Assembly (NCBI RefSeq): GCF_004340965.1
Contig: NZ_SLYA01000004.1
Location: forward strand, 186,001-250,000
Reading direction: 5' to 3'
DNA from: Sphingomonas sp. PP-CE-1A-559
GTDB lineage: Bacteria; Pseudomonadota; Alphaproteobacteria; Sphingomonadales; Sphingomonadaceae
DNA length: 64,000 nucleotides
The notes below the pieces were generated by a model that was given only the letters and a program-made list of their open reading frames with translations, searched no databases and was not told where the DNA came from. The position numbers were made by a program, and so were the translations under genes. Positions 42,905-51,263 of the stretch are shown here, one piece after another. Position 1 is the first letter of the stretch. Each line of letters begins with the position of its first letter.

Positions 42905-43012
42905 CTCCCCCCTCCCTGAAAGGGAGGGGTCGGGGGTGGGTCGGTCTGGGGCGGGCGCACCGATAGCCAACCGGCCAACCCACCCCCAGCCCCTCCCTGT
43001 CAGGGAGGGGAG
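42905..43012. repeat. REPIN-like element, family A, between grpE and thrC
   Basis: CCCTCCCTGAAAGGGAGGGG, GTCGGGGGTGGGTCGG, centre, CCAACCCACCCCCAGCC, CCTCCCTGTCAGGGAGGGG. Its thrC-side end overlaps the purine-rich Shine-Dalgarno of thrC. Confidence 0.88.
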
Positions 43013-43022
43013 CAAGACGGTG

Positions 43023-43562
43023 TCAGCCGGCCTTGGCGACGCCGACCATGGCCGGACGCAGCAGACGGTCCTTGATCATGTAGCCCGCCTGCATCTCCTG
43101 GACGATCGTCCCGGCCGGCTGGTCGCTCGGCACCTCGAGCATCGCCTGATGCTTGTTCGGATCGAGCATCTGGCCCTCCGCGGCGATCTTGGTGATGCCA
43201 TGGCGCTGGAATACGCTCTCCAGCTCGCGACCGGTCGCTTCGAGGCCCGTGACGAGGCCTTTCATCTTGTCGTCCGCGCGCAGGTCCGCCGGGATCGCCG
43301 ACAGGCCGCGCGAGAGGTTGTCGGCGACCGACAGCACGTCGCGTGCGAACGCCGTCGCGGCATAGGCGCGGGCGTCCTGCGCTTCCTTCTCGGCGCGGCG
43401 GCGGACGTTCTGGATCTCGGCCTGGGCGTACAGGACGTTCTGCTTGGCCTCGGCGAGCTGGTTCTCGAGCTCGGCGACGCGGTCGTTCGAGGCCACCTCA
43501 GGCGCGGCTTCGGCGGTCTCTTCGCGCAGGTCTGCAGGCGTGTTCTGGTCGATGTCGGACAT
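43023..43562 (-). CDS. grpE: Nucleotide exchange factor GrpE
   Basis: 179 aa. Releases ADP from DnaK. N-terminal acidic segment, a long coiled-coil helix (RVAELENQLAEAKQNVLYAQAEIQNVRRRAEKE), then the beta-wing domain (MIKDRLLRPAMVGVAKAG). It follows hrcA by 25 bp in the same orientation, the standard hrcA-grpE arrangement, while dnaKJ is 3-5 kb away. Confidence 0.96.
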   Translation of the reverse strand: MSDIDQNTPADLREETAEAAPEVASNDRVAELENQLAEAKQNVLYAQAEIQNVRRRAEKEAQDARAYAATAFARDVLSVADNLSRGLSAIPADLRADDKMKGLVTGLEATGRELESVFQRHGITKIAAEGQMLDPNKHQAMLEVPSDQPAGTIVQEMQAGYMIKDRLLRPAMVGVAKAG

Positions 43563-43587
43563 GGTTTTCCCTATAAATTGGGCCGGC

Positions 43588-44631
43588 TCAACCCATCAAC
43601 CGGGCGAGCGTTGCAGCCGTGAAATCCACCATGGGCACGACGCGCGCATAGTTCAACCGCGTCGGGCCAATCACGCCGACCACGCCGACCACCCGGCCGT
43701 CCAATCCGCGGAACGGCCTGGCGATCACCGAAGACCCTGACAACGCGAACAATTTGGTCTCCGCGCCGATGAAAATCCGCGTCGAATCGCCCGCCCGCGC
43801 GCTGTCCAAAAGCGATGCGACTTCCTGCTTTCCCTCGAGATCGTCGAGAAGGTCGCGGACCCGGTCGAGATCGGCGGCGGCGGCGGCATCGATCAACCGC
43901 CCCTGCCCGCGGACGATCAGCACCGGGCGGCGATCCGCATCCTCGCTCCACACCGCGATGCCGCGCTCGACCAGCGTTCGCGCGGCGCCGTCGAGTGCCG
44001 CCTGCCCATCCGCCAGCTCGCGTTCGATCCGGGTCCGCGCATCTGCCAACGTCAGCCCGCCGAGCGTCGCCGACATGTAATTACCCGCCTCGACCAGCGC
44101 GGACGGCGACATGCCCTTGGGCAGTGCGATCACGCGATTCTCGACCGAGCCGTCCTCGCTGACCAACACCGCCAGCGCCTGTTCGGGCGACAGCGCGACG
44201 AACGCGATCTGGCGCAACTTCAGCTCGCGTTTCGGCACCATCACCAGCCCGGCGCAGGCCGAGAGCCCGGAGAGCGCGAGCGTGGTCGCGGCCAGCGCCT
44301 CCTCGACCGGGCCACCGACCCCGGCGCGTGCCTCGATCGTCTGGCGCTCCTCGAACGACGGTTCCATCGCCTGCATCATGCCGTCGACGAACAGCCGCAA
44401 GCCCCGGTCGGTCGGCATGCGCCCGGCGCTGGTATGCGGGCTGGCGAGCAGGCCGAGACCTTCGAGTTCGCCCATCACGCCGCGAATCGACGCGGGGGAA
44501 AGGCTCAGGCCAGTCAGTTGCGCGATCGTCTTCGACCCGACCGGCGTGCCGCTGGCGAGATAGCTGTCGACCACCGCACGAAAAATGTCGCGCGCGCGAT
44601 CGGTCAGTTCGGTGACGGGGGGCGTGGCCAT
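43588..44631 (-). CDS. hrcA: Heat-inducible transcription repressor HrcA
   Basis: 347 aa. N-terminal winged HTH (ELTDRARDIFRAVVDSYLASG, GSKTIAQLTGLSLSPASIRGVMGELE, GLLASPHTSAGRMPTDRGLRLFVD) and the C-terminal GAF-like inserted domain. It represses chaperonin operons through CIRCE and is itself kept active by GroEL. No CIRCE is visible in this gap; groESL is not in this window. Transcribed with grpE. Confidence 0.95.
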   Translation of the reverse strand: MATPPVTELTDRARDIFRAVVDSYLASGTPVGSKTIAQLTGLSLSPASIRGVMGELEGLGLLASPHTSAGRMPTDRGLRLFVDGMMQAMEPSFEERQTIEARAGVGGPVEEALAATTLALSGLSACAGLVMVPKRELKLRQIAFVALSPEQALAVLVSEDGSVENRVIALPKGMSPSALVEAGNYMSATLGGLTLADARTRIERELADGQAALDGAARTLVERGIAVWSEDADRRPVLIVRGQGRLIDAAAAADLDRVRDLLDDLEGKQEVASLLDSARAGDSTRIFIGAETKLFALSGSSVIARPFRGLDGRVVGVVGVIGPTRLNYARVVPMVDFTAATLARLMG

Positions 44632-44694
44632 CGCTTTGATCTAGGCTGGCGAGCGGGAATGCGAAAGGCTAGGCACACCATATTGCCCACCACC

Positions 44695-44812
44695 CGTTCG
44701 TCCTGAGTAGGGACTGAGCGCAGTCGAAGGCCCGTATCGAAGGATGTGCCCCAAACGGGCCGATCCTTCGATACGCCGCTTCGACAAGCTCAGCAGCTAC
44801 TCAGGACGAACG
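44695..44812. repeat. Inverted repeat, family E2, between hrcA and rph
   Basis: CGTTCGTCCTGAGTAG...and CTACTCAGGACGAACG at the ends, with inner CTGAGCGCAGTCGAAGG / CCGCTTCGACAAGCTCAG and CGTATCGAAGGATG / GATCCTTCGATACG. It separates two divergent genes, so both promoters must lie in or next to it. Confidence 0.83.
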
Positions 44813-44833
44813 GAAGAATTTTAGGAATACATT

Positions 44834-45550
44834 ATGCGCCCATCCGGCCGCGCCCCAGACCAGATGCGTGCGATCACGATCGAGCCACGCTTTACCAAGC
44901 ATGCCGAAGGCTCCGTCCTGATCGGCTTCGGCGACACGAAAGTGCTCGTCACCGCCAGCGTCGAGGAGAAGGTGCCGCCGTTCATGCGCGGCAAGGGCGA
45001 AGGCTGGGTGACCGCGGAATACGGCATGCTCCCGCGCGCCACCAACACGCGCAACAACCGCGAGGCCGCCAAGGGCAAGCAGTCGGGCCGCACGCAGGAA
45101 ATCCAGCGGTTGATCGGCCGCAGTCTTCGCGCGGTGGTCGATCTCAAGCTGCTCGGCGAGCGCCAGATCGTGATTGATTGTGACGTTATCCAGGCGGACG
45201 GCGGCACGCGCACCGCGTCGATCTCTGGCGGCTGGGTCGCACTGCGGCTTGCGATCGACGGATTGCTGGCGAGCGGCAAGCTGACCGCCGACCCGCTGAC
45301 GCAGAAGGTCGCGGCGATCAGCTGCGGCATCTACCAGGGCAACCCCGTGCTCGACCTCGACTATATCGAGGATTCGGGCGCGGATGCGGATGCGAACTTC
45401 GTGCTGCTCGAGAACGGCAACATCGCCGAGGCGCAGGCGACCGCCGAGGGCGCGACTTATGACGAGGAGGCGCTGCTTCGCCTGCTGCGTCTCGCGCGGA
45501 TCGGATGCACCGACATCTTCGCGGCGCAGGCGAAAGCGGTCGCCAAGTGA
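44834..45550 (+). CDS. rph: Ribonuclease PH
   Basis: 238 aa phosphorolytic exoribonuclease trimming tRNA 3' ends. Seen: [40 protein letters not shown] and [34 protein letters not shown], classic RNase PH blocks with the active-site Arg-rich loop. AGGA lies 7-8 nt before the ATG. Coupled to rdgB by a GTGA overlap. Confidence 0.97.
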   Translation: MRPSGRAPDQMRAITIEPRFTKHAEGSVLIGFGDTKVLVTASVEEKVPPFMRGKGEGWVTAEYGMLPRATNTRNNREAAKGKQSGRTQEIQRLIGRSLRAVVDLKLLGERQIVIDCDVIQADGGTRTASISGGWVALRLAIDGLLASGKLTADPLTQKVAAISCGIYQGNPVLDLDYIEDSGADADANFVLLENGNIAEAQATAEGATYDEEALLRLLRLARIGCTDIFAAQAKAVAK

Positions 45551-46182
45551 GCGGCGAAGGCAAGGAACCGCAGGCGATCCGCAAGCTCGCCCCCGGCAAG
45601 CTGGTGATTGCCAGTCACAACAAGGGCAAGGTTCGCGAGATCGCGGCGCTTTTGGAAGGACGGGGACTCGAAGTCGTTTCCGCCGCCGAGCTCGACCTGC
45701 CGGAACCCGTCGAGACGGGCACGACGTTCTTCGCCAATGCCGAACTGAAGGCGCGCTCGGCGGCAGATCTGTCGGGCTACCCCGCGCTCGCGGACGATAG
45801 CGGGCTGTGCGTCGATGCGCTGAACGGCGATCCGGGCGTGTACACCGCCGACTGGGCGGAAACGCCGACCGGTCGCGACTGGATGATGGCGATGCAGAAG
45901 GTCGAGGACGCGGTCGTCGCCAAGGGTCCGGATGCGACGCGCGGTGCGCATTTCGTCAGCGTGCTGGCGCTGGCGTGGCCCGACGGTCATGTCGAATGGT
46001 TCGAGGGTCGTGCCGAGGGTACGCTCGTCTGGCCACCGCGCGGGGATGTCGGGTTCGGCTATGACCCGGTGTTCGTGCCGCTGGGCTACGACCAGACCTA
46101 TGCCGAACTGCCGCACGAGACGAAGAACGCGATCAGCCACCGGAACGAGGCGTTCAAGTTGCTCGAAGCCGCGGTGTTCTGA
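45547..46182 (+). CDS. rdgB: dITP/XTP pyrophosphatase (Ham1/RdgB)
   Basis: 211 aa. Removes non-canonical purine NTPs. Seen: [14 protein letters not shown] at the start, [25 protein letters not shown] with catalytic acidic residues, GYDPVFVP and SHRNEAF. The GTG at 45547 overlaps the rph stop; the upstream frame is in rph. In many alphaproteobacteria rph-rdgB-hemW are contiguous; here two reverse-strand genes separate hemW. Confidence 0.96.
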   Translation: MSGEGKEPQAIRKLAPGKLVIASHNKGKVREIAALLEGRGLEVVSAAELDLPEPVETGTTFFANAELKARSAADLSGYPALADDSGLCVDALNGDPGVYTADWAETPTGRDWMMAMQKVEDAVVAKGPDATRGAHFVSVLALAWPDGHVEWFEGRAEGTLVWPPRGDVGFGYDPVFVPLGYDQTYAELPHETKNAISHRNEAFKLLEAAVF

Positions 46183-46204
46183 TTTGCCCTGAGGGCGGAA
46201 CGAT

Positions 46205-46332
46205 CGATCCTCCCCCGCCAGGGGGAGGTGGCGCCGTAGGTGACGGAGGGGGAGGACACGGAGCAGGCGTTTCCCCCTTCCTCCCCATCCGTCTGGCAAG
46301 GGCCAGCCACCTCCCCCTGGCGGGGGAGGATC
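46205..46332. repeat. REPIN-like element, family C2, between converging rdgB and the EAL gene
   Basis: GATCCTCCCCCGCCAGGGGGAGGTGGC and GCCACCTCCCCCTGGCGGGGGAGGATC are perfect inverted arms about 70 bp apart. Its convergent position suits a bidirectional terminator. Confidence 0.88.
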
Positions 46333-46349
46333 ACAAATTACGCAAAGCC

Positions 46350-47147
46350 TCAGACTGCAATCGCCTGCTTCACCGGCCACGTCACCGCAGGCAGCGCCTC
46401 GAACGCCGGTTTCGCCAGCAGATATCCCTGGATGTACCGCACGCCGAGCCCCCGCAGCGCATCGAACTCGCCAAGCGTTTCGACCCCCTCGGCAATCACC
46501 GTAATCCCCAGCGCGGTGCACATCCGCAGCATCCCCTCGACGATCATCCGCCGCGGCAGGCTCGTGTCGATGTCGCGAATCAGCTCCATGTCGAGCTTGA
46601 TGATGCCCGGCTGGAACCGCGCGAGCAGGTTGAGCCCGGCATGCCCCGCACCGAAATCGTCGAGCGCGGTGCCGAAACCCATCTTCTGATACGTCGCGAT
46701 GATGTTCGCGACATGCGCTGGATCCAGCATCTCCTCGTTCTCGGTGAACTCGAAGATCAACCGATCCGTCGGCATCCCCACCGCCGCCGCGGTCTTCAGC
46801 GTCAACTGGATGCACGCCGCCGGCGAATACACCGCGTTCGGGAGAAAATTGATCGACAGCCGCGCGGGCGTGTCTAGCAGCCCGGCCTTCACTGACGCCT
46901 CGATCGCGCGCACCCGGCATTGCTGGTCGAACGCGTAGAGATTCTTGGCATCGACCTGAGCCAGCACGCTTGCCGCCGATTGGCCTTCGGGACCACGCAC
47001 GAGCGCTTCGTAGGCGAAGACGGTCTCGGTCTCGACGTCGACGATCGGCTGGAACGCCATCGAGAAGGCAAACGACAGGCCGGCGCCGTCTCGGCATCCG
47101 GCACAGCCACCGGGCCGAGCGCCATCGGGTTTGGATACTGGTATCAT
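46350..47147 (-). CDS. Stand-alone EAL-domain c-di-GMP phosphodiesterase
   Basis: 265 aa with one EAL domain (about 25-255). Predicted active: all metal and substrate residues are present: E47 in YEALVRG, Asn in SINFLPN, EFTENEEM, DDFGAGHAG, the Lys of IIKLDMELIRDID, AEGVET and QGYLLAKP. The short N-terminus includes GGCAGCRDG, a CxxC I have seen before EAL domains fused to BLUF. No sensor or membrane domain. It probably acts in the cytoplasm with a separate regulator. Confidence 0.93.
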   Translation of the reverse strand: MIPVSKPDGARPGGCAGCRDGAGLSFAFSMAFQPIVDVETETVFAYEALVRGPEGQSAASVLAQVDAKNLYAFDQQCRVRAIEASVKAGLLDTPARLSINFLPNAVYSPAACIQLTLKTAAAVGMPTDRLIFEFTENEEMLDPAHVANIIATYQKMGFGTALDDFGAGHAGLNLLARFQPGIIKLDMELIRDIDTSLPRRMIVEGMLRMCTALGITVIAEGVETLGEFDALRGLGVRYIQGYLLAKPAFEALPAVTWPVKQAIAV

Positions 47148-47214
47148 TCAACCAGATTAAGCGACGACCGCTTAAGAAAGTGCCACCACTTTGGGTCTAA
47201 CCGCTTGCTCCAGA

Positions 47215-47772
47215 TCAATAAGCGCGCTCGCCGAAAACGTTGCCGGGGGGCGAGTAGCGGCACACCAGATAGTCGTCGGTCTTGTTGCTCGCCATCGCGC
47301 AGCCGACCTGCGTCGAGCCGCGCCAGACGATCTGCGTGTAGTGCGCGACGTCCTCGAACTTGCCGGTGCGGCTGAACCCGGGGGTCGGCTGGTTGATGAA
47401 ATCGCGCTTCTCGGCGACCCAGTGCCCCATCATCTCGGTATACGCATAGGCATAGCGCGTGCCGGTCCAGAGGTTCTCGCCTTCGCGTGACATGCCCTGG
47501 GGCTGCGGGGCGTGCGCGAATTTGCCGGTCCGCGCCAGTTCCTCGGCATAGGCGCGCGCGGTGGTCGCCAGCGTATCGCTCCAGGTGAGCGGCGCCACGC
47601 CGACGGCGGCGCGCGCGGCATTGTGGCCGTCCATCATCGCCGTCTTGAGCAGGCTCGCACCGCGCGGTGCCGGCGCCACGGTATCGCGACGCTCGACGAC
47701 ACGCTCGGGGCCCTGCGCGCAGCCTGCCAGCAAAAGCGCCCCGGCGATCGCCAAACCCATCCGTGCCGTCAT
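47215..47772 (-). CDS. CAP/SCP-domain lipoprotein
   Basis: 185 aa. Lipobox LLLAGC (Cys18), then a CAP (cysteine-rich secretory/PR-1) domain: MMDGHNAARAAVGVAPLTWSD, the HAPQPQG area, GENLWTG and HYTQIVWRGSTQVGCAMA with the conserved His and Trp. Bacterial CAP proteins often sit at the cell envelope; the function is not well defined. AAGGAAG before the ATG. Between the EAL gene and hemW, divergent from hemW. Confidence 0.92.
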   Translation of the reverse strand: MTARMGLAIAGALLLAGCAQGPERVVERRDTVAPAPRGASLLKTAMMDGHNAARAAVGVAPLTWSDTLATTARAYAEELARTGKFAHAPQPQGMSREGENLWTGTRYAYAYTEMMGHWVAEKRDFINQPTPGFSRTGKFEDVAHYTQIVWRGSTQVGCAMASNKTDDYLVCRYSPPGNVFGERAY

Positions 47773-47803
47773 TGCGCTTCCTTCGGCCGCCCCGTGCGAC
47801 CAT

Positions 47804-48988
47804 ATGCGCGAGATAATGCCCGTCTTCGAAACACCAAGCCCCCGGCCCGATTCCCCGGGCGACCTCGCGCTCTACGTCCACTGGCCGTTCTGCGTGTCGA
47901 AATGCCCGTATTGCGACTTCAACAGCCATGTTCGGGAAGAGGTGGACCAGGCGGCGTGGCGTGATGCGCTGCTTACCGACCTTGCGCATGAAGCGCGGGT
48001 GTTGCCGGGGCGGAAGTTGCAGTCGATCTTCTTCGGGGGTGGCACGCCTTCGCTAATGCCGCCGTCGACCGTCGCCGCTGTGCTGGATGCGGCGGAAAAG
48101 GCCTGGGGGTTCGCCGAGGGGATCGAGATCACGCTGGAGGCGAATCCGTCTTCGGTCGAGGCGGCGCGGTTTGCGGATCTGGCGCGTGCCGGGGTGAACC
48201 GGGTGTCGCTGGGGCTGCAATCGCTCGACGATCAGGCGCTGAAGTTTTTGGGGCGTGCGCATGACGTGAACGAGGGACAAGCCGCACTTGCGACCGCGCA
48301 GAGCGTGTTTCCCCGCGTCAGTTTCGACCTGATCTATGCGCTGCCCGGCCAGCGGCTCGACGACTGGCGTGCGGAACTGGCGCGCGCGCTGAGCCTCGGG
48401 ACGGAGCATCTGTCGCTGTATCAGCTGACGATCGAGGCCGGCACACGGTTCGCGACCGAGGCTTTGGCGGGGCGGATCGTGATACCCGACGGCGACTCGG
48501 CGGCTGATCTGTTCGAGGTGACGCGTGCGGATACCGCCGCGGCGGGGTTGCCGGCGTACGAGACGTCGAACCATGCACGGCCGGGGTCGGAGAGCCGCCA
48601 CAATCTCGCTTACTGGCGGTACCAGGATTATGCCGGGATCGGGCCGGGCGCGCATGGGCGTCGCGGCGGACTGGCCACGGTGCGACGGAAAAAGCCGGAG
48701 AACTGGCTGGCGGCGATCGAGCGCAACGGCCACGGCATGGAAGTCGAGGACCCGCTGTCTCCTTCGACGCGGGCGACCGAGGCTTTGCTGATGGGGTTGC
48801 GGTTGGCGGAAGGCGTCGATCTGGACCGGATCACGACACTGAACGCGGGCGTGGTGCCGGTGGATCTGGCGGCAGTGGCTAGGTTGCAAGAGTTGGGGCT
48901 GATCGTGCACTCGCCGGGGCGCCTGCGGGTTACCGAAGCCGGCGCGCTCTTGCTCGACGCGATTCTGCCGGAGATCGTCACCGCGTAG
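47804..48988 (+). CDS. hemW: HemW-type radical SAM protein
   Basis: 394 aa. The radical-SAM cluster motif is in YVHWPFCVSKCPYCDFNSH (C-x3-C-x2-C); FFGGGTPSLMP, IEITLEANPSS, GVNRVSLGLQSLDD and RHNLAYWRYQDYAGIGPGAHG follow the HemN/HemW pattern. HemW is a haem chaperone rather than coproporphyrinogen oxidase. An ATG at 47816 is an alternative start. Short intergenic region (31 bp) to the divergent CAP gene. Confidence 0.9.
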   Translation: MREIMPVFETPSPRPDSPGDLALYVHWPFCVSKCPYCDFNSHVREEVDQAAWRDALLTDLAHEARVLPGRKLQSIFFGGGTPSLMPPSTVAAVLDAAEKAWGFAEGIEITLEANPSSVEAARFADLARAGVNRVSLGLQSLDDQALKFLGRAHDVNEGQAALATAQSVFPRVSFDLIYALPGQRLDDWRAELARALSLGTEHLSLYQLTIEAGTRFATEALAGRIVIPDGDSAADLFEVTRADTAAAGLPAYETSNHARPGSESRHNLAYWRYQDYAGIGPGAHGRRGGLATVRRKKPENWLAAIERNGHGMEVEDPLSPSTRATEALLMGLRLAEGVDLDRITTLNAGVVPVDLAAVARLQELGLIVHSPGRLRVTEAGALLLDAILPEIVTA

Positions 48989-49004
48989 GCTGATCTTCGA
49001 TCAT

Positions 49005-49110
49005 TCCCCTCCCTGGAAGGGAGGGGTTAGGGGTGGGTCGGCCAGTTGGCTATCGGTGCGCCCGCCCCATACCGACCCACCCCCTACCCCCTCCCTTTCA
49101 GGGAGGGGGG
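49005..49110. repeat. REPIN-like element, family A, between converging hemW and lpoA-like gene
   Basis: CCCTCCCTGGAAGGGAGGGG, TTAGGGGTGGGTCGG, centre, CCGACCCACCCCCTACC, CCCTCCCTTTCAGGGAGGG. It fills the whole gap. Confidence 0.88.
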
Positions 49111-49114
49111 AAGC

Positions 49115-50314
49115 TTACTTCCCGAACCCGGCCGGTGCGGGCGAGACCACCGTCGTCGTGCCGCCACGGATTTCCTTCACCTCGAGCGCGCGCTCGGCGA
49201 CGCTGTCCTTGCCGAAGCGGAAGGCACCGTCGATGCCGGCGAAGCCATCGCCGTCGCGCAAGCTATTGACCGGGAACGGCGTCCCCGGCTTCCAGTCGCG
49301 TGCGATGCGGACCGTCAACAGGACCGAATCATAGCCGAGGCTAGACAGGCGGTACGGCCCTGCCCCGAACCGCGCGCGATATTTGGCGGCATATTGGCGA
49401 TACAGCGTGTCCGAAACGCTCGCATACCAGGCGCCGTTGAGCGCTGCCTTCGCGGCGATCGCGGTGTCCGAATTCCAGAGTTCGGTGCCGAGGATACGCG
49501 TCGATGCGCCGCTCCCGCGCTTGACCATCGCCGCTGCCGAGGCTGCGGTGGCGCCGCCATCGGCGATCAGGACCGCGTCATAAGGGGCCTTCGCCGCGAG
49601 CCGCGTGACCGCACCGGAAATGCCACCCGGACCGCGCGCGTAGGTCTGGAGCGAGACGACCTGACCGCCCGCCCCCTCTACCGCGCGGAGGAGCGCGGTG
49701 GAGGCACGCTCGCCGTAAAGCCCGTTGGGTACCAAGCCGGCGAAGTTGCTGACGCCGCGCTCCTTGGCGAAATCGACGACGCGCGCGATCGACTGGGTCG
49801 GGACATAGCCCATCAGGTACGTGCCGCTGCCCGCCACGCCGAGATCGTTGGAGAAGCTCAGCACCGGGATGTTCGCGGCGCGCGCGATCGGGGCGACCGC
49901 GCGAACGTCGTCGGCGAGCAGCGGCCCGAGGATCAGCTGCGCACCCTCGGCGATCGCACGCTGCGCGGCGGCGGCGGCACCGGTCGCGGTGTCGTAGTTG
50001 GTGATGCGGACGCGCTGGTTCTGCGTGTCGAGCAGCGCCAGCATCGTCGCGTTGGCGATCGAGGTGCCGACGCCCGCGTTGCTACCCGACAGCGGCACGA
50101 GCAGCGCGACGCGATTGCGCTCGGCATCGCGAGGAATGCCGGTCTCGACGCCGATCTCGGGCCGATCGACGGGGCGCGTGGTCGGGCGCTGCTGCGTCGG
50201 CTCGACGGGGCCGCGTGGGACGATCGTCTGGCACGCGCCGAGCAAACATGCGGCCGTGAGGGTGGCCCAGCGGATGAATGCGCGTGGTTGCCGTATCGTC
50301 GTCGCGTCTGCCAT
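49115..50314 (-). CDS. LpoA-like penicillin-binding protein activator lipoprotein
   Basis: 399 aa. Lipobox LLGAC (Cys28). After a Pro/Arg-rich linker comes a periplasmic-binding-type fold (VALLVPLSGSNAGVGTSIANATMLAL, ILGPLLADDVRAVAPIARAANIPVLSFSNDLG, GLYGERAST). This is the LpoA C-terminal domain type that stimulates PBP1 transpeptidase from the outer membrane. The ATG at 50314 has GGGGA 5 nt upstream; another ATG at 50326 would overlap rsmI. Neighbour order lppC/rsmI/yraN/gshB is widely conserved. Confidence 0.9.
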   Translation of the reverse strand: MADATTIRQPRAFIRWATLTAACLLGACQTIVPRGPVEPTQQRPTTRPVDRPEIGVETGIPRDAERNRVALLVPLSGSNAGVGTSIANATMLALLDTQNQRVRITNYDTATGAAAAAQRAIAEGAQLILGPLLADDVRAVAPIARAANIPVLSFSNDLGVAGSGTYLMGYVPTQSIARVVDFAKERGVSNFAGLVPNGLYGERASTALLRAVEGAGGQVVSLQTYARGPGGISGAVTRLAAKAPYDAVLIADGGATAASAAAMVKRGSGASTRILGTELWNSDTAIAAKAALNGAWYASVSDTLYRQYAAKYRARFGAGPYRLSSLGYDSVLLTVRIARDWKPGTPFPVNSLRDGDGFAGIDGAFRFGKDSVAERALEVKEIRGGTTTVVSPAPAGFGK

Positions 50315-50324
50315 GACCGTCCCC

Positions 50325-51170
50325 ATGAACCCTGAAACTCTTCTCGATCCCGGCCTCTACATCGTCGCGACCCCGATCGGCAATCTTGGCGATCTGTCGC
50401 CGCGCGCCGCCGACATCCTCCGCCGCGCCGACGTGATCGCGGTCGAGGACAGCCGCGTCACCGCCGGTCTGCTCCGCCATATCGTCACGAAGACGCCGAT
50501 GGTGCCGTATCACGATCACAGCGCGGAGGGCGTGCGCCCGGCGCTGATCGCCCGGATGGCCACGCAGGCGGTGGCGCTGGTGTCGGATGCGGGGACGCCG
50601 TTGATTTCCGATCCCGGATTCAAGCTGGTGCGTGATGCGCGGGCGGCGGGGCATCTGGTGGTGACAATTCCGGGGCCGTGCGCGGCGGTGGCGGCGCTAA
50701 CGCTGGCGGGGCTGCCGACCGACCGGTTCCTGTTCGTCGGGTTCCTGCCGTCGAAAATGCACGCGCGGGCTGAGGCGATCGCGGAGGTGGCGACGATCCG
50801 CGCGACGCTGGTGATGTATGAGTCGGGGCCGCGGCTTGGGGCCTGTCTCGCGGCGCTGGCGGAGGGGCTCGGCGACCGCGAGGCGGCGGTGACGCGCGAG
50901 ATCAGCAAGAAGTTCGAGGAGGCGGTGACCGGCACGCTCTCGACCCTAGCGGCGCGTTATGCGGATGCGCCGCCGCGAGGAGAGATCGTGATCGTCGTCG
51001 CGCCACCCGGCGGGGCGCCACCGGCCAGTGCCGAGGACGGTGATGCGGCGCTGATCGAAGCACTCACCCGCCTGTCCACCGGTCAGGCTGCGAGCGAGGT
51101 GGCCAAGAAGCTCGGGCTCGACCGCAAGGCGCTGTATGCTCGGGCGCTGGAATTGAAGCCAAAGGCCTGA
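50325..51170 (+). CDS. rsmI: 16S rRNA 2'-O-ribose C1402 methyltransferase
   Basis: 281 aa. Tetrapyrrole-methylase fold: LYIVATPIGNLGDLSPRAADIL with VEDSR at the active site, PMVPYHDHS, LVSDAGTPLISDPGFKLV and IPGPCAAVAAL. Adds the 2'-O-methyl at C1402 that tunes decoding at the P site. Start ATG 50325 avoids overlap with the divergent lipoprotein gene; ATG 50313 is possible. No Shine-Dalgarno is evident. Confidence 0.95.
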   Translation: MNPETLLDPGLYIVATPIGNLGDLSPRAADILRRADVIAVEDSRVTAGLLRHIVTKTPMVPYHDHSAEGVRPALIARMATQAVALVSDAGTPLISDPGFKLVRDARAAGHLVVTIPGPCAAVAALTLAGLPTDRFLFVGFLPSKMHARAEAIAEVATIRATLVMYESGPRLGACLAALAEGLGDREAAVTREISKKFEEAVTGTLSTLAARYADAPPRGEIVIVVAPPGGAPPASAEDGDAALIEALTRLSTGQAASEVAKKLGLDRKALYARALELKPKA

Positions 51171-51171
51171 T

Positions 51172-51263
51172 CTCCCCTCCCGCTTGCGGGAGGGGTCGGG
51201 GGAGGGCATGCCATGGACGTGCCGCCCCCGCCCTCCCCTAGCCCCTCCCGCAAGCGGAAGGGG
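51172..51263. repeat. REPIN-like element, family C3, overlapping the start of yraN
   Basis: CTCCCCTCCCGCTTGCGGGAGGGG and CCCCTCCCGCAAGCGGAAGGGG are inverted arms, with inner TCGGGGGAGGGC / GCCCTCCCCTA. The second half is inside the yraN reading frame; the Shine-Dalgarno GGGAGGG is in the first half. Confidence 0.85.

Noticed and set aside
44632..44833. CIRCE element (TTAGCACTC-N9-GAGTGCTAA) at hrcA
   Set aside because: Not present in the gap; its palindromes belong to a dispersed repeat.
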